From Akkermansiaceae bacterium (lineage in GTDB: Bacteria > Verrucomicrobiota > Verrucomicrobiia > Verrucomicrobiales > Akkermansiaceae): a stretch of 64,000 nucleotides of DNA. Positions 36,401-44,981 of the stretch are shown in pieces. The stretch is from assembly GCA_018402445.1 (NCBI GenBank), contig JAGYIT010000017.1, forward strand, positions 186,001 through 250,000, in the 5' to 3' direction. Below the pieces are notes generated by a model. The model was given only the letters and a program-made list of their open reading frames with translations. It ran no database searches and was not told the DNA's origin. Made by a program: the position numbers and the translations under genes. The first letter of the stretch is position 1, and the number at the start of each line of letters is the position of its first letter.

Positions 36401-37125
36401 TGGGCAGCAGCCCATTCGTCGGGTTTCAGCTCACGTTTTTTCGCCGCGAGATTCACCTTGGCCTTGTGATTCTCCGCGCCGATCCACCACGCGTTCCTGC
36501 CTTTCGAGCCGATGGGTGTGAGATAGGCGCGGGTCACTTGAATGGGTTGGCTGTCGGCAAGAGTGCCGAGGCTGCCCTTGCCGACCAGCACCACGGAGTT
36601 GGTGTCGTCCCAACCGGACAGCGAGTCCGCCGCGCCCACGTTTTTCTCCGCGCCTTCCGGCAAGGAGAGCAGCCAGCGTCGGAACATGGTTGCGCGCTTC
36701 GGCGCGTAGGTGTCGCTGATGGACAAGGGGCTTTTGCCGGGCGGCGTGTATTCGGCGTTGAGCCAGTTTCCCCAGGAATCATAGCTCGCCAGCCATCGGG
36801 GCTGCGCCACGCCCTCGATGGTTCCGGTCAGCGGGTCGTTGTCGAAAATCGCCGCTTCCGCGCTGATCCGCATGTCCGGCCCCATTTCCTTCTGGAGTTC
36901 CCCGAGCGCCAGCATCAGCGCGAGCCGCGCGTTGGCCCGCGCCTCAGACTGGGCGTTGCCTTGTGAGGAGGATCGCAGGGAGACGGAAGAAAGAGTCAGT
37001 AGCCCGACCGCCAACACGGAAAGCAGAACCATCAGTGTGAGGGTCGCCACCAGCGCGAAGCCCTTCCGCAACTTCCGACTGCGCGTCGGTCTGCTCGCCC
37101 TAAAAATGAAGTCCGTGAAATACAT
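33409..37125 (-). CDS. Verru_Chthon cassette protein A-like giant pseudopilin
   Basis: About 1238 residues from the ATG at 37125. The N-terminus is basic (ASRPTRSRKLRK), then GFALVATLTLMVLLSVLAVG as a prepilin/PilX-like helix, then SSSQGNAQSEARANARLALM and LALGELQKEMGPDMRISA. This layout is that of Verru_Chthon cassette protein A, a large exported protein family known mainly from Verrucomicrobia. The remainder is beta-rich, with many aromatic residues and repeated 'RP(L/F)' blocks, ending in the FRWLNAAEV tail. An upstream ATG at 37200 is possible but adds no conserved sequence. Usual partners B, C and D are not present; only a short exported gene follows. Confidence 0.75.
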   Translation of the reverse strand: MYFTDFIFRASRPTRSRKLRKGFALVATLTLMVLLSVLAVGLLTLSSVSLRSSSQGNAQSEARANARLALMLALGELQKEMGPDMRISAEAAIFDNDPLTGTIEGVAQPRWLASYDSWGNWLNAEYTPPGKSPLSISDTYAPKRATMFRRWLLSLPEGAEKNVGAADSLSGWDDTNSVVLVGKGSLGTLADSQPIQVTRAYLTPIGSKGRNAWWIGAENHKAKVNLAAKKRELKPDEWAAAQGSTAQVSAGAMTGMQAIDGQTPQMDAMVSKVISLQTLSVPSLGLDSDSAKSHFFDLTDVGKGLLTSVRTGGLRKDLSLLLDRDNDKLPAPYKYNTGANVEPSIRPLSSDILAAGAAVPNRPFASWTAMRHYYRMYRTASDTQLWGSTHTGGHGSLLWNGHIPYTNVLSTQNFRTERSNWTGENAYMRVPILAKLTFLHSIKTDPNPNVPGERLVRHVFSPVVTIWNPYNTEMRFPSGKVGFPAAINHTWPTEGHIYRDGVLRPGLGSSGLGSHGVYLNSNSGSDIILAPGEFKVFSYRELYLQTKQNPKYSMYPGFDPSAIGGNVSSINRSYPEQEIRDKRVGIKIAFHNYFGWNRQNGHTPGGLSAGLVWGEWDRYLPNLYQIDWFNLSQTLTPVTSEMTYFTTSGDPVLVGYTQLALKSLSRSSYESISWEEDWRGRNWIQSPPGYFGGGLYMSENAKTGHTQRLDSAYVISFGPVSALELPKVIGQVGERSYLGSGSNPYEKVTAVSALELPTAPISSLAGFSGMRMSPGWIWGGELFPDRDGYGEGIWMRRGPRFTDNRMSMVNGQSKRVAYQSGITGPGIGNSFVHPMIPRTGIYQFQDNSRSHDQRDGATSPVIVSNTRAYSDFWDHVFLLNDSLWDDHYLSTLSNQTRPGAPNSLSLSQNIDRLTSGEPIGNPRFEYHASGLGADKVKEALLSEEGYLKSAAHLIVDGSFNVNSTSVEAWHALFAGIRERIIHYRTGNGSLAPVEIPADARIAISRFETPNSDKEVANPANGVMRDDGNATWSGVRFLTDAQIRLLAEKCVEQVKRRGPFLSFSEFINRRLSNDELGVMGALQSAIDYDDANPDPVSINYRYKSSDGLMIKGSDLGIHEYQTPEAAVGSRLAGTPGYVIQSDILKPIASTLTVRDDTFRIRSYGESLDAGGKVQARAWCEAIVQRMPEYYDTSNGPEVPARIQDSGGNFVDNPVLTGQNRIFGRKFQIIGFRWLNAAEV

Positions 37126-37232
37126 CGTAAATACATGGCGATTTTGCGTGAATCGTCTCAAGATATTGCAATCTAGCATCATTCCCCTAGCGCATGCCAT
37201 CCCACGATGATGTGAGGAGAAATCCGCGCGCC

Positions 37233-37901
37233 TCAGATCAGCCGCTCCCGCAACGCCTTCGCCACCGCTCCCGTGTTCGTGTTCACGTGCAGCTTTTCAT
37301 AAACCCGTTGGATGTGCGTGGACACGGTGTGGACGCTGATGCCGAGGTTGTCGGCGATCTCCTTTTTCAGCAGCCCGTCCGCCATCAGCCTCAGGATGTC
37401 GCACTCGCGGGTCGTGAGATTGTAATCGCCGCCGCCCGAGTCCGGAGCGAGGCGAGAAAAGGAATCCAGCACCTTGCGCGCGACCTCCGGGGTCATCGGC
37501 GCGCCGCCGTCCACCGCCTGGCGGATCGCCTCGCCGATCTGGCCCGAGCCGGAGGATTTCAGGATATACCCGGATGCCCCCGCGCACACCGCGCGGAAAA
37601 TCTTATCCGCATCATCGAAGACCGTGAGGATGATGATCTGCGCTTTCGGCGCGAGCTTCTTGAGCGTTGAAAGCGCGGTGATGCCGTCCATGCCGGGCAA
37701 CTGCACGTCGAGCAGGATCACGTCCGGGCATCCGCCCTTTTCCATTGCGGCGAAGGCCTCCTCCACCGCCCGGAAACTCTCCGGGCATGCCATCCCCTCC
37801 AGTCCGCCGACGACCCTTTGCACGGCGCTTGCGAACGTCGCGTTGTCCTCCACCAGCCAGACGCACACCGGCTTGCCGCTTGTCGTTTTCATATCGTTCA
37901 T
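37233..37901 (-). CDS. NarL/LuxR-type response regulator
   Basis: A 222-residue partner of the adjacent kinase. The receiver has VWLVEDNATFASAVQR, the phosphoacceptor in VILLDVQLPGMDG, and GYILKSSGSG. The LuxR helix-turn-helix is LTTRECDILRLMADGLLKKE and VHTVSTHIQRVYEKLHV. The ATG at 37901 overlaps the kinase TGA (ATGA), so it is translationally coupled. The upstream extension of this frame is antisense noise inside the kinase gene. It probably regulates the divergent 40-kb surface-hydrolase island; inference. Confidence 0.9.
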   Translation of the reverse strand: MNDMKTTSGKPVCVWLVEDNATFASAVQRVVGGLEGMACPESFRAVEEAFAAMEKGGCPDVILLDVQLPGMDGITALSTLKKLAPKAQIIILTVFDDADKIFRAVCAGASGYILKSSGSGQIGEAIRQAVDGGAPMTPEVARKVLDSFSRLAPDSGGGDYNLTTRECDILRLMADGLLKKEIADNLGISVHTVSTHIQRVYEKLHVNTNTGAVAKALRERLI

Positions 37902-39883
37902 GATTTCAGGGGGGCGGAGAATGTCACCACGGAACCTTCGCCTGGCGAACTTTCGATCCGCACGGTTCCTCCCAGCCTTATCGCCCGCCGCCTGAGGTTG
38001 GCCAAGCCGTGGCCCGACTGTTCGGCGGCAACCGGATCGAACCCGGCGCCGTTGTCGCGGACTGTGAAAGTCAGGCACGAGGCATCGATGCGGATGACCA
38101 CCTCCACCTTCGCGGCATCGGAATGCTTGCGGATGTTGTTGAGCGTTTCCTTGAACGCGAAGAGCACATGGCGGCGGAACAGCAGGCTGAGGCTGCGGTC
38201 GCGGATCGGCTCCGGCTCCACGGACACCGACACCTCCCTGTCCCCAAGGATCAGCTGGACGGATTGCCGCATCATCGCCAACTGATCCCGCAGTCCCGTT
38301 TGGCCGCGCCCGATCAGCCACACGATGTCGCGCATCGAGGCCGAGGCTTGGTCGGCCGCTTCCTTGATGACGCGGAAATCCTCCCGCGCCTGCGGGTCGG
38401 TGCTGTGGGCGTTGCCGATCTCGCTCAGCAGCACGATGCCGCCTAGGTTGCTGCCGATATCGTCGTGGAGGTCGCGCGCGATTTGGTCCCGCAGTTGCGC
38501 CACCGCCTTTTCCCGCAAGATCCGTTGCCGCGCCACCGCCCAGCCCCAGCCGACCACGAGGAAAAGGCCGAACCCGCCGCCCCCGTAGGCGAGGGCGGCT
38601 CCCGCCATGCGGATCTTGCCTTCCTTGCGGCGGGCGAGATCAGCCGCCTCAATCTCCAGCTCGCCCCGCCTGCCGATCAGGTCGAGGTAGTCGGGCAGCT
38701 CGATGATCCTGTACCGGCTCGTGAAACCGTCCACCAGCGCGCCCGGGGACCAACCCTCCTCCTCCTCCGACGAATCACTCGCCACCACGCTTTTGCCCGA
38801 AGCCACATTCTCGTTCCCCGAATAAACCTGGATTTCCGAAAGCGCATAGCCGTAGCGCAGGCCCTCGCTCCACAACTCCGTGGCCTTCAACCTGATGAAG
38901 CGTGCCATTTTTCCGGGAGTCAGCGTCACGGCGCATCCGCCGGGGTAGCCGACCTGGTTGTTGGTGGTGGATCTGTGACGCCACGTGATCTCGGCGAACC
39001 CACGATCCGTCGCACATTCTACCTCATACGCCCGGGGAAAGGCTTTGAGACCGTGGTGCTCGAAGCGGTCGGACTCGACGGGGAGCAGACGGATCTCATC
39101 GATGGGAAACTCCTGTCCGAGATCGAGGATGAGCCACTTCTCGACGCGCGGGTTGTCCGCCACGGCGCTGAGGTAGCCGGAAGTGGGGCTTGGCTCGGTC
39201 GTTTCGGGCATGCCCAGGGCGCTTTGGCCGTCTTGGATCCTGACGGACGCCCAGTTGGGGAAGCGGTCGAAATTGCTGGATGTCAGCACCCGCTTGCCGA
39301 TGGCCGGATTCCGGTTTCCGGACAGCGCGATCAACTCCTCCAGCGCCCACATGAACCCCTCCTCGGCGGGAAAGTGTTTCGTCGAGGTGAAACGGACATA
39401 TCGACCCTTGACCGGTTCCAGCCTGAAATCGACGGGGTAGCGGCCGGGGTTTTCGAAGTCCTCCGCCGTCCGGTCCACCACCGTCACCGCATCCCTCATC
39501 TCCGGATCATCCGCGATCTCGATCCTGAACCTCAGGGGAAAACCGTAGCCCGCCCCCCGCTTCCCGATCGTGGGGATATGCACCGGCATCGCCACGATCC
39601 GGTCGATGGACTCGCTTTTCAGCAGGTCGAGCTGCACCCACTGCGGATCGTCCTGCCGCTCGATGTTGCCGCTGCGGTATCCGTAGCGGGAGGCGAAAGG
39701 CTCCGGGCGCAACTGCGGGAGATTCCCCAGCTCCGTTCCGATCTCCGTCGCCCTCGCCTCGATCCGCCGCATCTCGGGGCTGAGGACGCGGGCAAGGCTC
39801 TCCAGCGCCTCAGCGCCCCGCGCCGCCGCCGAGCCCCACATCACCAACACAGCCATGACCATCCACTTCGCCATCCGCCGCAA
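37898..39883 (-). CDS. Sensor histidine kinase with discoidin-like (F5/8C) sensor domains
   Basis: The 661-residue product has a signal peptide (MVMAVLVMWGSAAARG). A periplasmic region of about 400 residues follows, with two or three F5/8-type-C-like modules: DDPQWVQLDLLKSESIDRIV with GRYVRFTSTKHFP; VEKWLILDLGQEFPIDEIRL with KMARFIRLKATELW; YALSEIQVYSGNENVASGKS. One membrane helix (GGGGFGLFLVVGWGWAVA) follows, then a HisKA_3 segment with IARDLHDDIGSNLGG and an ATPase with KETLNNIRKHSDAAK and DNGAGFDP. Discoidin modules usually bind sugars or polysaccharide, so a glycan ligand is likely. Divergent from the PEP-CTERM/esterase genes at 40 kb. Confidence 0.85.
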   Translation of the reverse strand: MRRMAKWMVMAVLVMWGSAAARGAEALESLARVLSPEMRRIEARATEIGTELGNLPQLRPEPFASRYGYRSGNIERQDDPQWVQLDLLKSESIDRIVAMPVHIPTIGKRGAGYGFPLRFRIEIADDPEMRDAVTVVDRTAEDFENPGRYPVDFRLEPVKGRYVRFTSTKHFPAEEGFMWALEELIALSGNRNPAIGKRVLTSSNFDRFPNWASVRIQDGQSALGMPETTEPSPTSGYLSAVADNPRVEKWLILDLGQEFPIDEIRLLPVESDRFEHHGLKAFPRAYEVECATDRGFAEITWRHRSTTNNQVGYPGGCAVTLTPGKMARFIRLKATELWSEGLRYGYALSEIQVYSGNENVASGKSVVASDSSEEEEGWSPGALVDGFTSRYRIIELPDYLDLIGRRGELEIEAADLARRKEGKIRMAGAALAYGGGGFGLFLVVGWGWAVARQRILREKAVAQLRDQIARDLHDDIGSNLGGIVLLSEIGNAHSTDPQAREDFRVIKEAADQASASMRDIVWLIGRGQTGLRDQLAMMRQSVQLILGDREVSVSVEPEPIRDRSLSLLFRRHVLFAFKETLNNIRKHSDAAKVEVVIRIDASCLTFTVRDNGAGFDPVAAEQSGHGLANLRRRAIRLGGTVRIESSPGEGSVVTFSAPLKS

Positions 39884-40064
39884 AACTGACCCGATCCAGC
39901 CGCCCTGTCAGCAGCAAAGCGGGCATACACAGGGTCATACGATCGTGCGACTAGGCGGATAGTCGGAGAATTTCACAGCATCCCAACATCTTGGGAATCT
40001 TGCCTCCCAATCAACTCCTCACACCGGCAAGTCGGCACTCCCAACCAACAACAAAAATCGTCCT

Positions 40065-40883
40065 ATGAAATTGAATCGAATCACCTCAATGGCGACCGCA
40101 ACAGCGATCGCGAGCTCTGCCGTGCAGGCGGCAGTAATTAGCATCACCGACTACACTCTGGTGCCTAATGGCACCGATTATGGAAACAGCAGCGCCAACA
40201 CGGTTCTTGAGGATCAGAGGACAAACATCAATACCGCCAACGGAGGTACGATCGTGAAATCCACTGATCCTGTAGCCTTCTATGTCACAACATTCTCTTT
40301 TGGCTCCAGCACAAGTGCCGATATTTATCTGAACTTTACGGCCAGTGCGGGACAGGATCGCTTGGGCATCAAAGCCACCGTGGGTGGCGTATTCACGGTG
40401 CATGGTGGCGGTGGCTCTGCCCAAAGTTTCAACATCGGATCCAGTCTTGCGGGACAAACTGTGACGATCGTTGGCAAGTTTCTCTTTGATGCCGACCACA
40501 GTGTTGATTACGGTCGAAACAATGCCTCCGACGACACGATTGCGACGTTCTGGATCAACCCAACAGTCTCCGACACCGAAGGGTCCGGTTTGCCTGATGG
40601 TTATGTGAAACAAAACGGGTCTGGAACTGTCGCTAATGCCAGTTTCACCGGCGATGTTGCGGGCCATCCTTGGAATTCATCCGACTTCCATCTCCTCAGA
40701 CAACGGATCGACAACAATTTCACCCCCGGAACTGCCGGAAACACCTCGATCCTGAACACCAAGGTCTTAACCGGTTCGGACGCGACTTTCGCGAACGCCC
40801 TCGCTTTGGCGACCATCCCCGAACCCTCCGCCGCCCTCCTCGGCGGCCTCGGACTGCTTGCGCCTCTCCGCCGCCGCCGCTGA
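40065..40883 (+). CDS. PEP-CTERM sorted surface protein
   Basis: The 272-residue product has a signal peptide (MATATAIASSAVQAAV), a beta-rich body (FYVTTFSFGSSTSADIYLNF; DRLGIKATVGGVFTVHGGGG) and the exosortase signal TIPEPSAALLGGLGLLAPLR followed by a basic end. The body resembles a small carbohydrate-binding or lectin-like fold, but no family can be fixed. It is 81 bp upstream of a secreted esterase on the same strand and divergent from the discoidin sensor kinase. Confidence 0.85.
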   Translation: MKLNRITSMATATAIASSAVQAAVISITDYTLVPNGTDYGNSSANTVLEDQRTNINTANGGTIVKSTDPVAFYVTTFSFGSSTSADIYLNFTASAGQDRLGIKATVGGVFTVHGGGGSAQSFNIGSSLAGQTVTIVGKFLFDADHSVDYGRNNASDDTIATFWINPTVSDTEGSGLPDGYVKQNGSGTVANASFTGDVAGHPWNSSDFHLLRQRIDNNFTPGTAGNTSILNTKVLTGSDATFANALALATIPEPSAALLGGLGLLAPLRRRR

Positions 40884-40963
40884 GCGGATCGGCATTGAAA
40901 CTCCGGGCCGCAGCACGGGATTCCCGTTGCTGCGGTTCCTTTTTGCCCGACTTTCACCAATCC

Positions 40964-42028
40964 ATGAAACACACCGTCATTCTCACCGCCGCCCTCGCAC
41001 TATCGGCGCTCTCTTCCTTTTCGGCCCCGGAATGGGACGACGACCCCAAGGGCATCAAGGTTTTCATCCTCGCCGGGCAGTCGAACATGGTCGGCTACGG
41101 CAAGACCGAGGACGGCGGGAATCCCGCTTGGAAAGCCGGCGACAAGACCACGCCCAAGGAAATCAAGGGCGGGATCGGCTGCCTGCGCTACATGGCGATC
41201 CACAAGGACAAGCATCCCGAATACGACTACGCCTCGCTTCTGGCCGATCCCAGCCAACCCGAAACCAGCCCGTGGAAGACCCGCAAGGATGTGAAAGTCT
41301 GGTGGCGAAGCGGCCACAGCGGCAAGTTGGGCGGCGAGATCCGCAAGGGCGACCTCGGCCCGCCGTTCCAAGGCGGCAGCCCCAGTTGGTTCGGCCCCGA
41401 GTATGCCTTCGGCCAGGTGATCGGCGATTACTACAAGAATGACGACGTGCTCATCATCAAGACCGCCTGGGGTGGCCATTCCCTCAACGGCAACTTCCGC
41501 TCGCCCACCATGGTCGAAAAACGCGGCGGTGAAATCGGCGCGTCCTACCTGGCGATGATCGAATACACCCGGGAATGCCTCGACAACCTGGGCGAGCATT
41601 TTCCCGAGTGGAAAGGAAAGGGATACCGGATCGTCGGCTTCGGCTGGCATCAGGGTTTCAATGACCGCGTCAGCAAGACCGATTCCCCCCTCTACAAGGA
41701 CAATCTCCCCGACTTCATCGCGGACGTCCGCAAGGAGTTCGCCAATCCCAACCTGCCTTTCGTCATCGCCAGCACCGGCATGGGCAACAAGGAGGGCTCT
41801 CAGGAGGAGCCGCCCTATGCCGGCTACAGCGAAGTGGAAAAAGCTCAGCTCTGGGTGTCCGGCGTGGAAAAGCCCGCCAACGTGCTCTCCATCGACACCC
41901 GTCCCTTCGGGCGCGATCCGCAGAACGCCGTCAGCACCATGGGTCACCACTGGAACCACAGCGGCTACAGCTACTTCATGGTCGGCAAGTCCCTGGGCGA
42001 TAACATGGTGAATCTCATCGGGCGGTGA
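40964..42028 (+). CDS. Sialate O-acetylesterase-type carbohydrate esterase (SASA domain)
   Basis: The 354-residue exported product has a signal peptide (HTVILTAALALSALSSFSA). Its SASA/SGNH fold has the nucleophile in FILAGQSNMVGYG, block WFGPEYAFGQVIGDYYK, IIKTAWGGHSLNGNF, VGFGWHQGFNDRVS and the catalytic His region HHWNHSGYSYFMVG. It would remove acetyl groups from sialic acids or from plant/algal polysaccharides. It is intact, in contrast to its close relative at 46.8-49.1 kb, which has an internal stop. Confidence 0.9.
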   Translation: MKHTVILTAALALSALSSFSAPEWDDDPKGIKVFILAGQSNMVGYGKTEDGGNPAWKAGDKTTPKEIKGGIGCLRYMAIHKDKHPEYDYASLLADPSQPETSPWKTRKDVKVWWRSGHSGKLGGEIRKGDLGPPFQGGSPSWFGPEYAFGQVIGDYYKNDDVLIIKTAWGGHSLNGNFRSPTMVEKRGGEIGASYLAMIEYTRECLDNLGEHFPEWKGKGYRIVGFGWHQGFNDRVSKTDSPLYKDNLPDFIADVRKEFANPNLPFVIASTGMGNKEGSQEEPPYAGYSEVEKAQLWVSGVEKPANVLSIDTRPFGRDPQNAVSTMGHHWNHSGYSYFMVGKSLGDNMVNLIGR

Positions 42029-42136
42029 CCGCGCCGCGCATCGTTGCTTCGACAGGCCGATTACCTCTTTGGTTTCGAATCGGCGCCAACTTCGATTGTT
42101 GTCGAAATCCGGGCGTGGCGGACATAGGTAATTGAA

Positions 42137-42655
42137 GTGATCAAGGAGGAAGCATTCATCAGGCTGTTCGTGCGGCATGAGGCGGAGCTGAGGGGCTTTG
42201 CCATCAGCCTCGTCCCGTCGGTGGATGACGCCAAGGATGTGGTGCAGGATGCGTGCATCGCCATGTGGCGCAGGATCGACAGCCTCGACAGCGAGGAGGG
42301 CTTCGTCCCCTGGGCCTACACCTTCTTACGCCTGACCGCATTGAACCGGCTCAGGACATTGCGACGCAGCAAGCTGGTGTTTTCCGAGGAACTCGTCGAA
42401 CTGAACGCGGAGGAGGCCGGGCAGGAAACGGAGCGGATGAGGGCGGAACGTCAGGCACTGAGGGAATGCATGGAGCGCCTGCCGCCGCAGCAACTGAAAG
42501 TGGTTCGCGATTACTACAGGACCGGAAAAATCCGCATGGAGGATCTTGCCCGCGAGATGCAGCGTCCCGTGGCGGGACTGTACAAAGCGCTCGAGAGAGC
42601 CCGCGCCGCCCTGCGCGGCTGCATCGACCAGCGCATGGCCGACATGGGCTTCTGA
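42137..42655 (+). CDS. ECF-type RNA polymerase sigma factor
   Basis: This 172-residue protein belongs to the ECF-like sigma factors expanded in Planctomycetes and Verrucomicrobia. Region 2 covers FVRHEAELRGFAISLVPSVD and DDAKDVVQDACIAMWRRID with FVPWAYTFLRLTALN. Region 4 covers LRECMERLPPQQLKVVRDYY and MEDLAREMQRPVAGLYKALE. GTG 42137 is the start, preceded by a weak ribosome-binding site. A FecR-like membrane protein follows 26 bp later, probably its regulator or signal input. Confidence 0.9.
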   Translation: MIKEEAFIRLFVRHEAELRGFAISLVPSVDDAKDVVQDACIAMWRRIDSLDSEEGFVPWAYTFLRLTALNRLRTLRRSKLVFSEELVELNAEEAGQETERMRAERQALRECMERLPPQQLKVVRDYYRTGKIRMEDLAREMQRPVAGLYKALERARAALRGCIDQRMADMGF

Positions 42656-42681
42656 ACCATCATCTTGACCGGATTTACGAA

Positions 42682-44103
42682 ATGAACGACCCAACCAACT
42701 ACCTCGACCCGCTGATCGACAGGATCAGCGACGGCAGCATGCGCCGCGAGGAATTCTCGGAGCTTGAAGAGCGTCTGCTCGCGGATCCCGCGCTGCGGCG
42801 CAGATTCCGCTCCCGCATGCGCCTTGAGGCCAATTTGCGGTCGGAGTTCCAAACGATCCCGGCGGAAATCCTGCCGCCCATGATGCAAGCACCGCCGCAT
42901 CGCCGGTTCCTCCGGTGGCCTGTCCTCGCCGGCATCGCGGCGGCGCTCGCGTTCGGCATGTTCTTTGCTTTCTTCCCTCCCGGTTCGGAAAATCCCCGAT
43001 TCGTGGCCACGATTGTATCCCAGGAAGGTGCCGCATGGTCCGCAGGTGCCATGGTGGGCGAGGGAGCAGAACTTGTCCCGGGCACCATGAAGCTGGAACG
43101 CGGCATGGCCAGCCTGCGCTTCAAATCCGGGGCTGTCGCCGACCTTGAGGCTCCGGTGACCATCGAACTGCTGGATCCGATGCGCTGCCGACTGAGTCGC
43201 GGCAAAGCCATCTTCGAGGTGCCGGAATCGGCGATTGGCTTCGTGGTGGAAACCCCCAATGGCTACGCCGTGGATCACGGCACCCGCTTTGCGGTGGCGC
43301 TGCGGGAGGACAGAGAAGAGATTGAATTCGGAGTGCTCAGCGGGCGGATTTCGGTGCATCACGAGAAATCGGAGTCAACGGCTGACGTGAAAACCGGCGG
43401 CATGGTGAGGATGACCGCCTCGGGCATCGATAGTCAGGAAAACGCTGATGAATCTTCATCCGTGCGGGTAGCCGATTCCGAGGTGCTGAGATTCCCAACC
43501 AATGGCCGCGAAACCTCACTTGTCCATGGTGACTTGCGCGACGAGTTCCTCGATCCCCAACTGTTGATGGTGAAGAAAGATTTGCCCTTCGAGAACGAGG
43601 AACGGCTCCGCCCCTTGCTATGGTCAAAGGACAGGCGTTCCTTGATCGCATTCAACTTGGAAGGTTTCGATCGTCGCCCGGTAAACCGGGTCACTCTGCG
43701 GCTGAACATGGTTCCCAGTGGCAGGGGGTATGCGAAGCTGCTGCCTGAAACCACCGTCATCGAAGTCTATGGCATTCGCGATGTGCCCGAACTGGAGCGC
43801 TGGGATACGTATGGATTGAAATGGGCGGATGCGCCGGGGTCACTGGGCGACACCACGGAGATTGATGGTTCGGAACTCAGCCTGCTCGGAACATTCGAAA
43901 TCGAGCGCAGCCAGCTTCAGGGGCCAGTGGCCTTCGAATCCCCGGAGCTCACCCGCTTCGTGAACGGGGACAGCACGGGTGTGGTGGGTTTCCTGCTGGT
44001 CTCCGCCAGCATGCCTCAGGATCAATGGTCGCTGGTGCATGCCTTTGCCTCCGGCCAGCATGCGGAGGCAGCCGGGCCATCGCTTGAGATCAGGGTAAAA
44101 TAG
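42682..44103 (+). CDS. FecR-domain membrane protein (putative anti-sigma/regulator) with C-terminal extracytoplasmic domain
   Basis: The 473-residue product has a cytoplasmic N-terminus (YLDPLIDRISDGSMRREEFS ... LEERLLADPALRRRFRSRM), which resembles the anti-sigma part of FecR-type proteins. One helix follows (VLAGIAAALAFGMFFAFFPP), then a FecR-like domain (GSENPRFVATIVSQEGAAWS; GKAIFEVPESAIGFVVETPN). The last 200 residues look like a DNRLRE/CBM-type beta domain (VNRVTLRLNMVPSGRGYAKL; VVGFLLVSASMPQDQWSLVH). It forms a cell-surface signalling pair with the ECF sigma factor and is followed by a PEP-CTERM gene. Confidence 0.83.
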   Translation: MNDPTNYLDPLIDRISDGSMRREEFSELEERLLADPALRRRFRSRMRLEANLRSEFQTIPAEILPPMMQAPPHRRFLRWPVLAGIAAALAFGMFFAFFPPGSENPRFVATIVSQEGAAWSAGAMVGEGAELVPGTMKLERGMASLRFKSGAVADLEAPVTIELLDPMRCRLSRGKAIFEVPESAIGFVVETPNGYAVDHGTRFAVALREDREEIEFGVLSGRISVHHEKSESTADVKTGGMVRMTASGIDSQENADESSSVRVADSEVLRFPTNGRETSLVHGDLRDEFLDPQLLMVKKDLPFENEERLRPLLWSKDRRSLIAFNLEGFDRRPVNRVTLRLNMVPSGRGYAKLLPETTVIEVYGIRDVPELERWDTYGLKWADAPGSLGDTTEIDGSELSLLGTFEIERSQLQGPVAFESPELTRFVNGDSTGVVGFLLVSASMPQDQWSLVHAFASGQHAEAAGPSLEIRVK

Positions 44104-44226
44104 GCTTAAACCGCCGGGCATCGGGTCTTCGGAGTGTGCGGAATGGGAAAAGCGGAAAAAGGAATTTTTCGTGTCAAATCTCCGGAGCTGCGGACATGTA
44201 AGGGTGTAAATCCACGCCTACAGCCG

Positions 44227-44886
44227 ATGAAACTGAAAGTTCCCACCTATTGCCTCGTCGCAGCACTCGCATTTATAGCGCCTGCCCTCCAAGCGGCGGT
44301 CATCACGCCGCTCCTAATAAGCGGCTCCTCGACAAGCACCACAACCACCATTGGATCGCCCCGCACGATCGATGCTGCCCTGGATGGTTCGGGTCTTACC
44401 GCAGTCGGAGACGTTTCAACCTGGACTCATGCCGCGGCGGGGAATTCAGGCCATTATCTATCTGCCCAATACGTTCCAGCGGCCAATGTAGTCAACGAGA
44501 CGATCACCTTGGATTTCGGTGCCGCTTACGACATCGATAACATCTACCTCTGGGCATACAACCGCGCTGAGAATAACCGAGGGATTCAGACATTCGACAT
44601 CGCCTTCGATACGGGTTCGGGCTTTGGCAGCGCCGTGAGCGCATCCTCCCTTGGCATCACCAATTTCACTCAGGGGGTGGGCTCCGGCACCTCTTCGACT
44701 CAAACCCGCACATTCACCTCGACCCAAACCGGCGTTGAAAGGATTCGGTTGACAAACATCACAAATTTTGGGGGTGATCGAATCGGAATTTCGGAAATCC
44801 GCTTTGGCGGCACGGCAGTCCCCGAGCCGTCCGCAGCCCTGCTTGGCGGTATCGGAGCGCTGTTGTTTGTGCGCCGCCGGAAATAA
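44227..44886 (+). CDS. PEP-CTERM sorted discoidin-like surface protein
   Basis: The 219-residue product has a signal (TYCLVAALAFIAPALQAAV) and an F5/8C-like body: TIDAALDGSGLTAVGDVSTW, NETITLDFGAAYDIDNIYLW, GVERIRLTNITNFGGDRIGI and SEIRFGG. The exosortase signal AVPEPSAALLGGIGALLFV is followed by RRRK. The body is of the same kind as the sensor modules of the kinase at 37.9-39.9 kb, which suggests a shared glycan. It is downstream of the FecR gene and upstream of an FAD oxidoreductase. Confidence 0.85.
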   Translation: MKLKVPTYCLVAALAFIAPALQAAVITPLLISGSSTSTTTTIGSPRTIDAALDGSGLTAVGDVSTWTHAAAGNSGHYLSAQYVPAANVVNETITLDFGAAYDIDNIYLWAYNRAENNRGIQTFDIAFDTGSGFGSAVSASSLGITNFTQGVGSGTSSTQTRTFTSTQTGVERIRLTNITNFGGDRIGISEIRFGGTAVPEPSAALLGGIGALLFVRRRK

Positions 44887-44981
44887 GCCCTGCCAAGTTC
44901 TCCCACTGGGAAGGCCTCTAAACATTCCCGCATTCCTCTCCGGGGTTTGCGGGTTTTCTTTGCCCTGAAACTGTTCAATCC

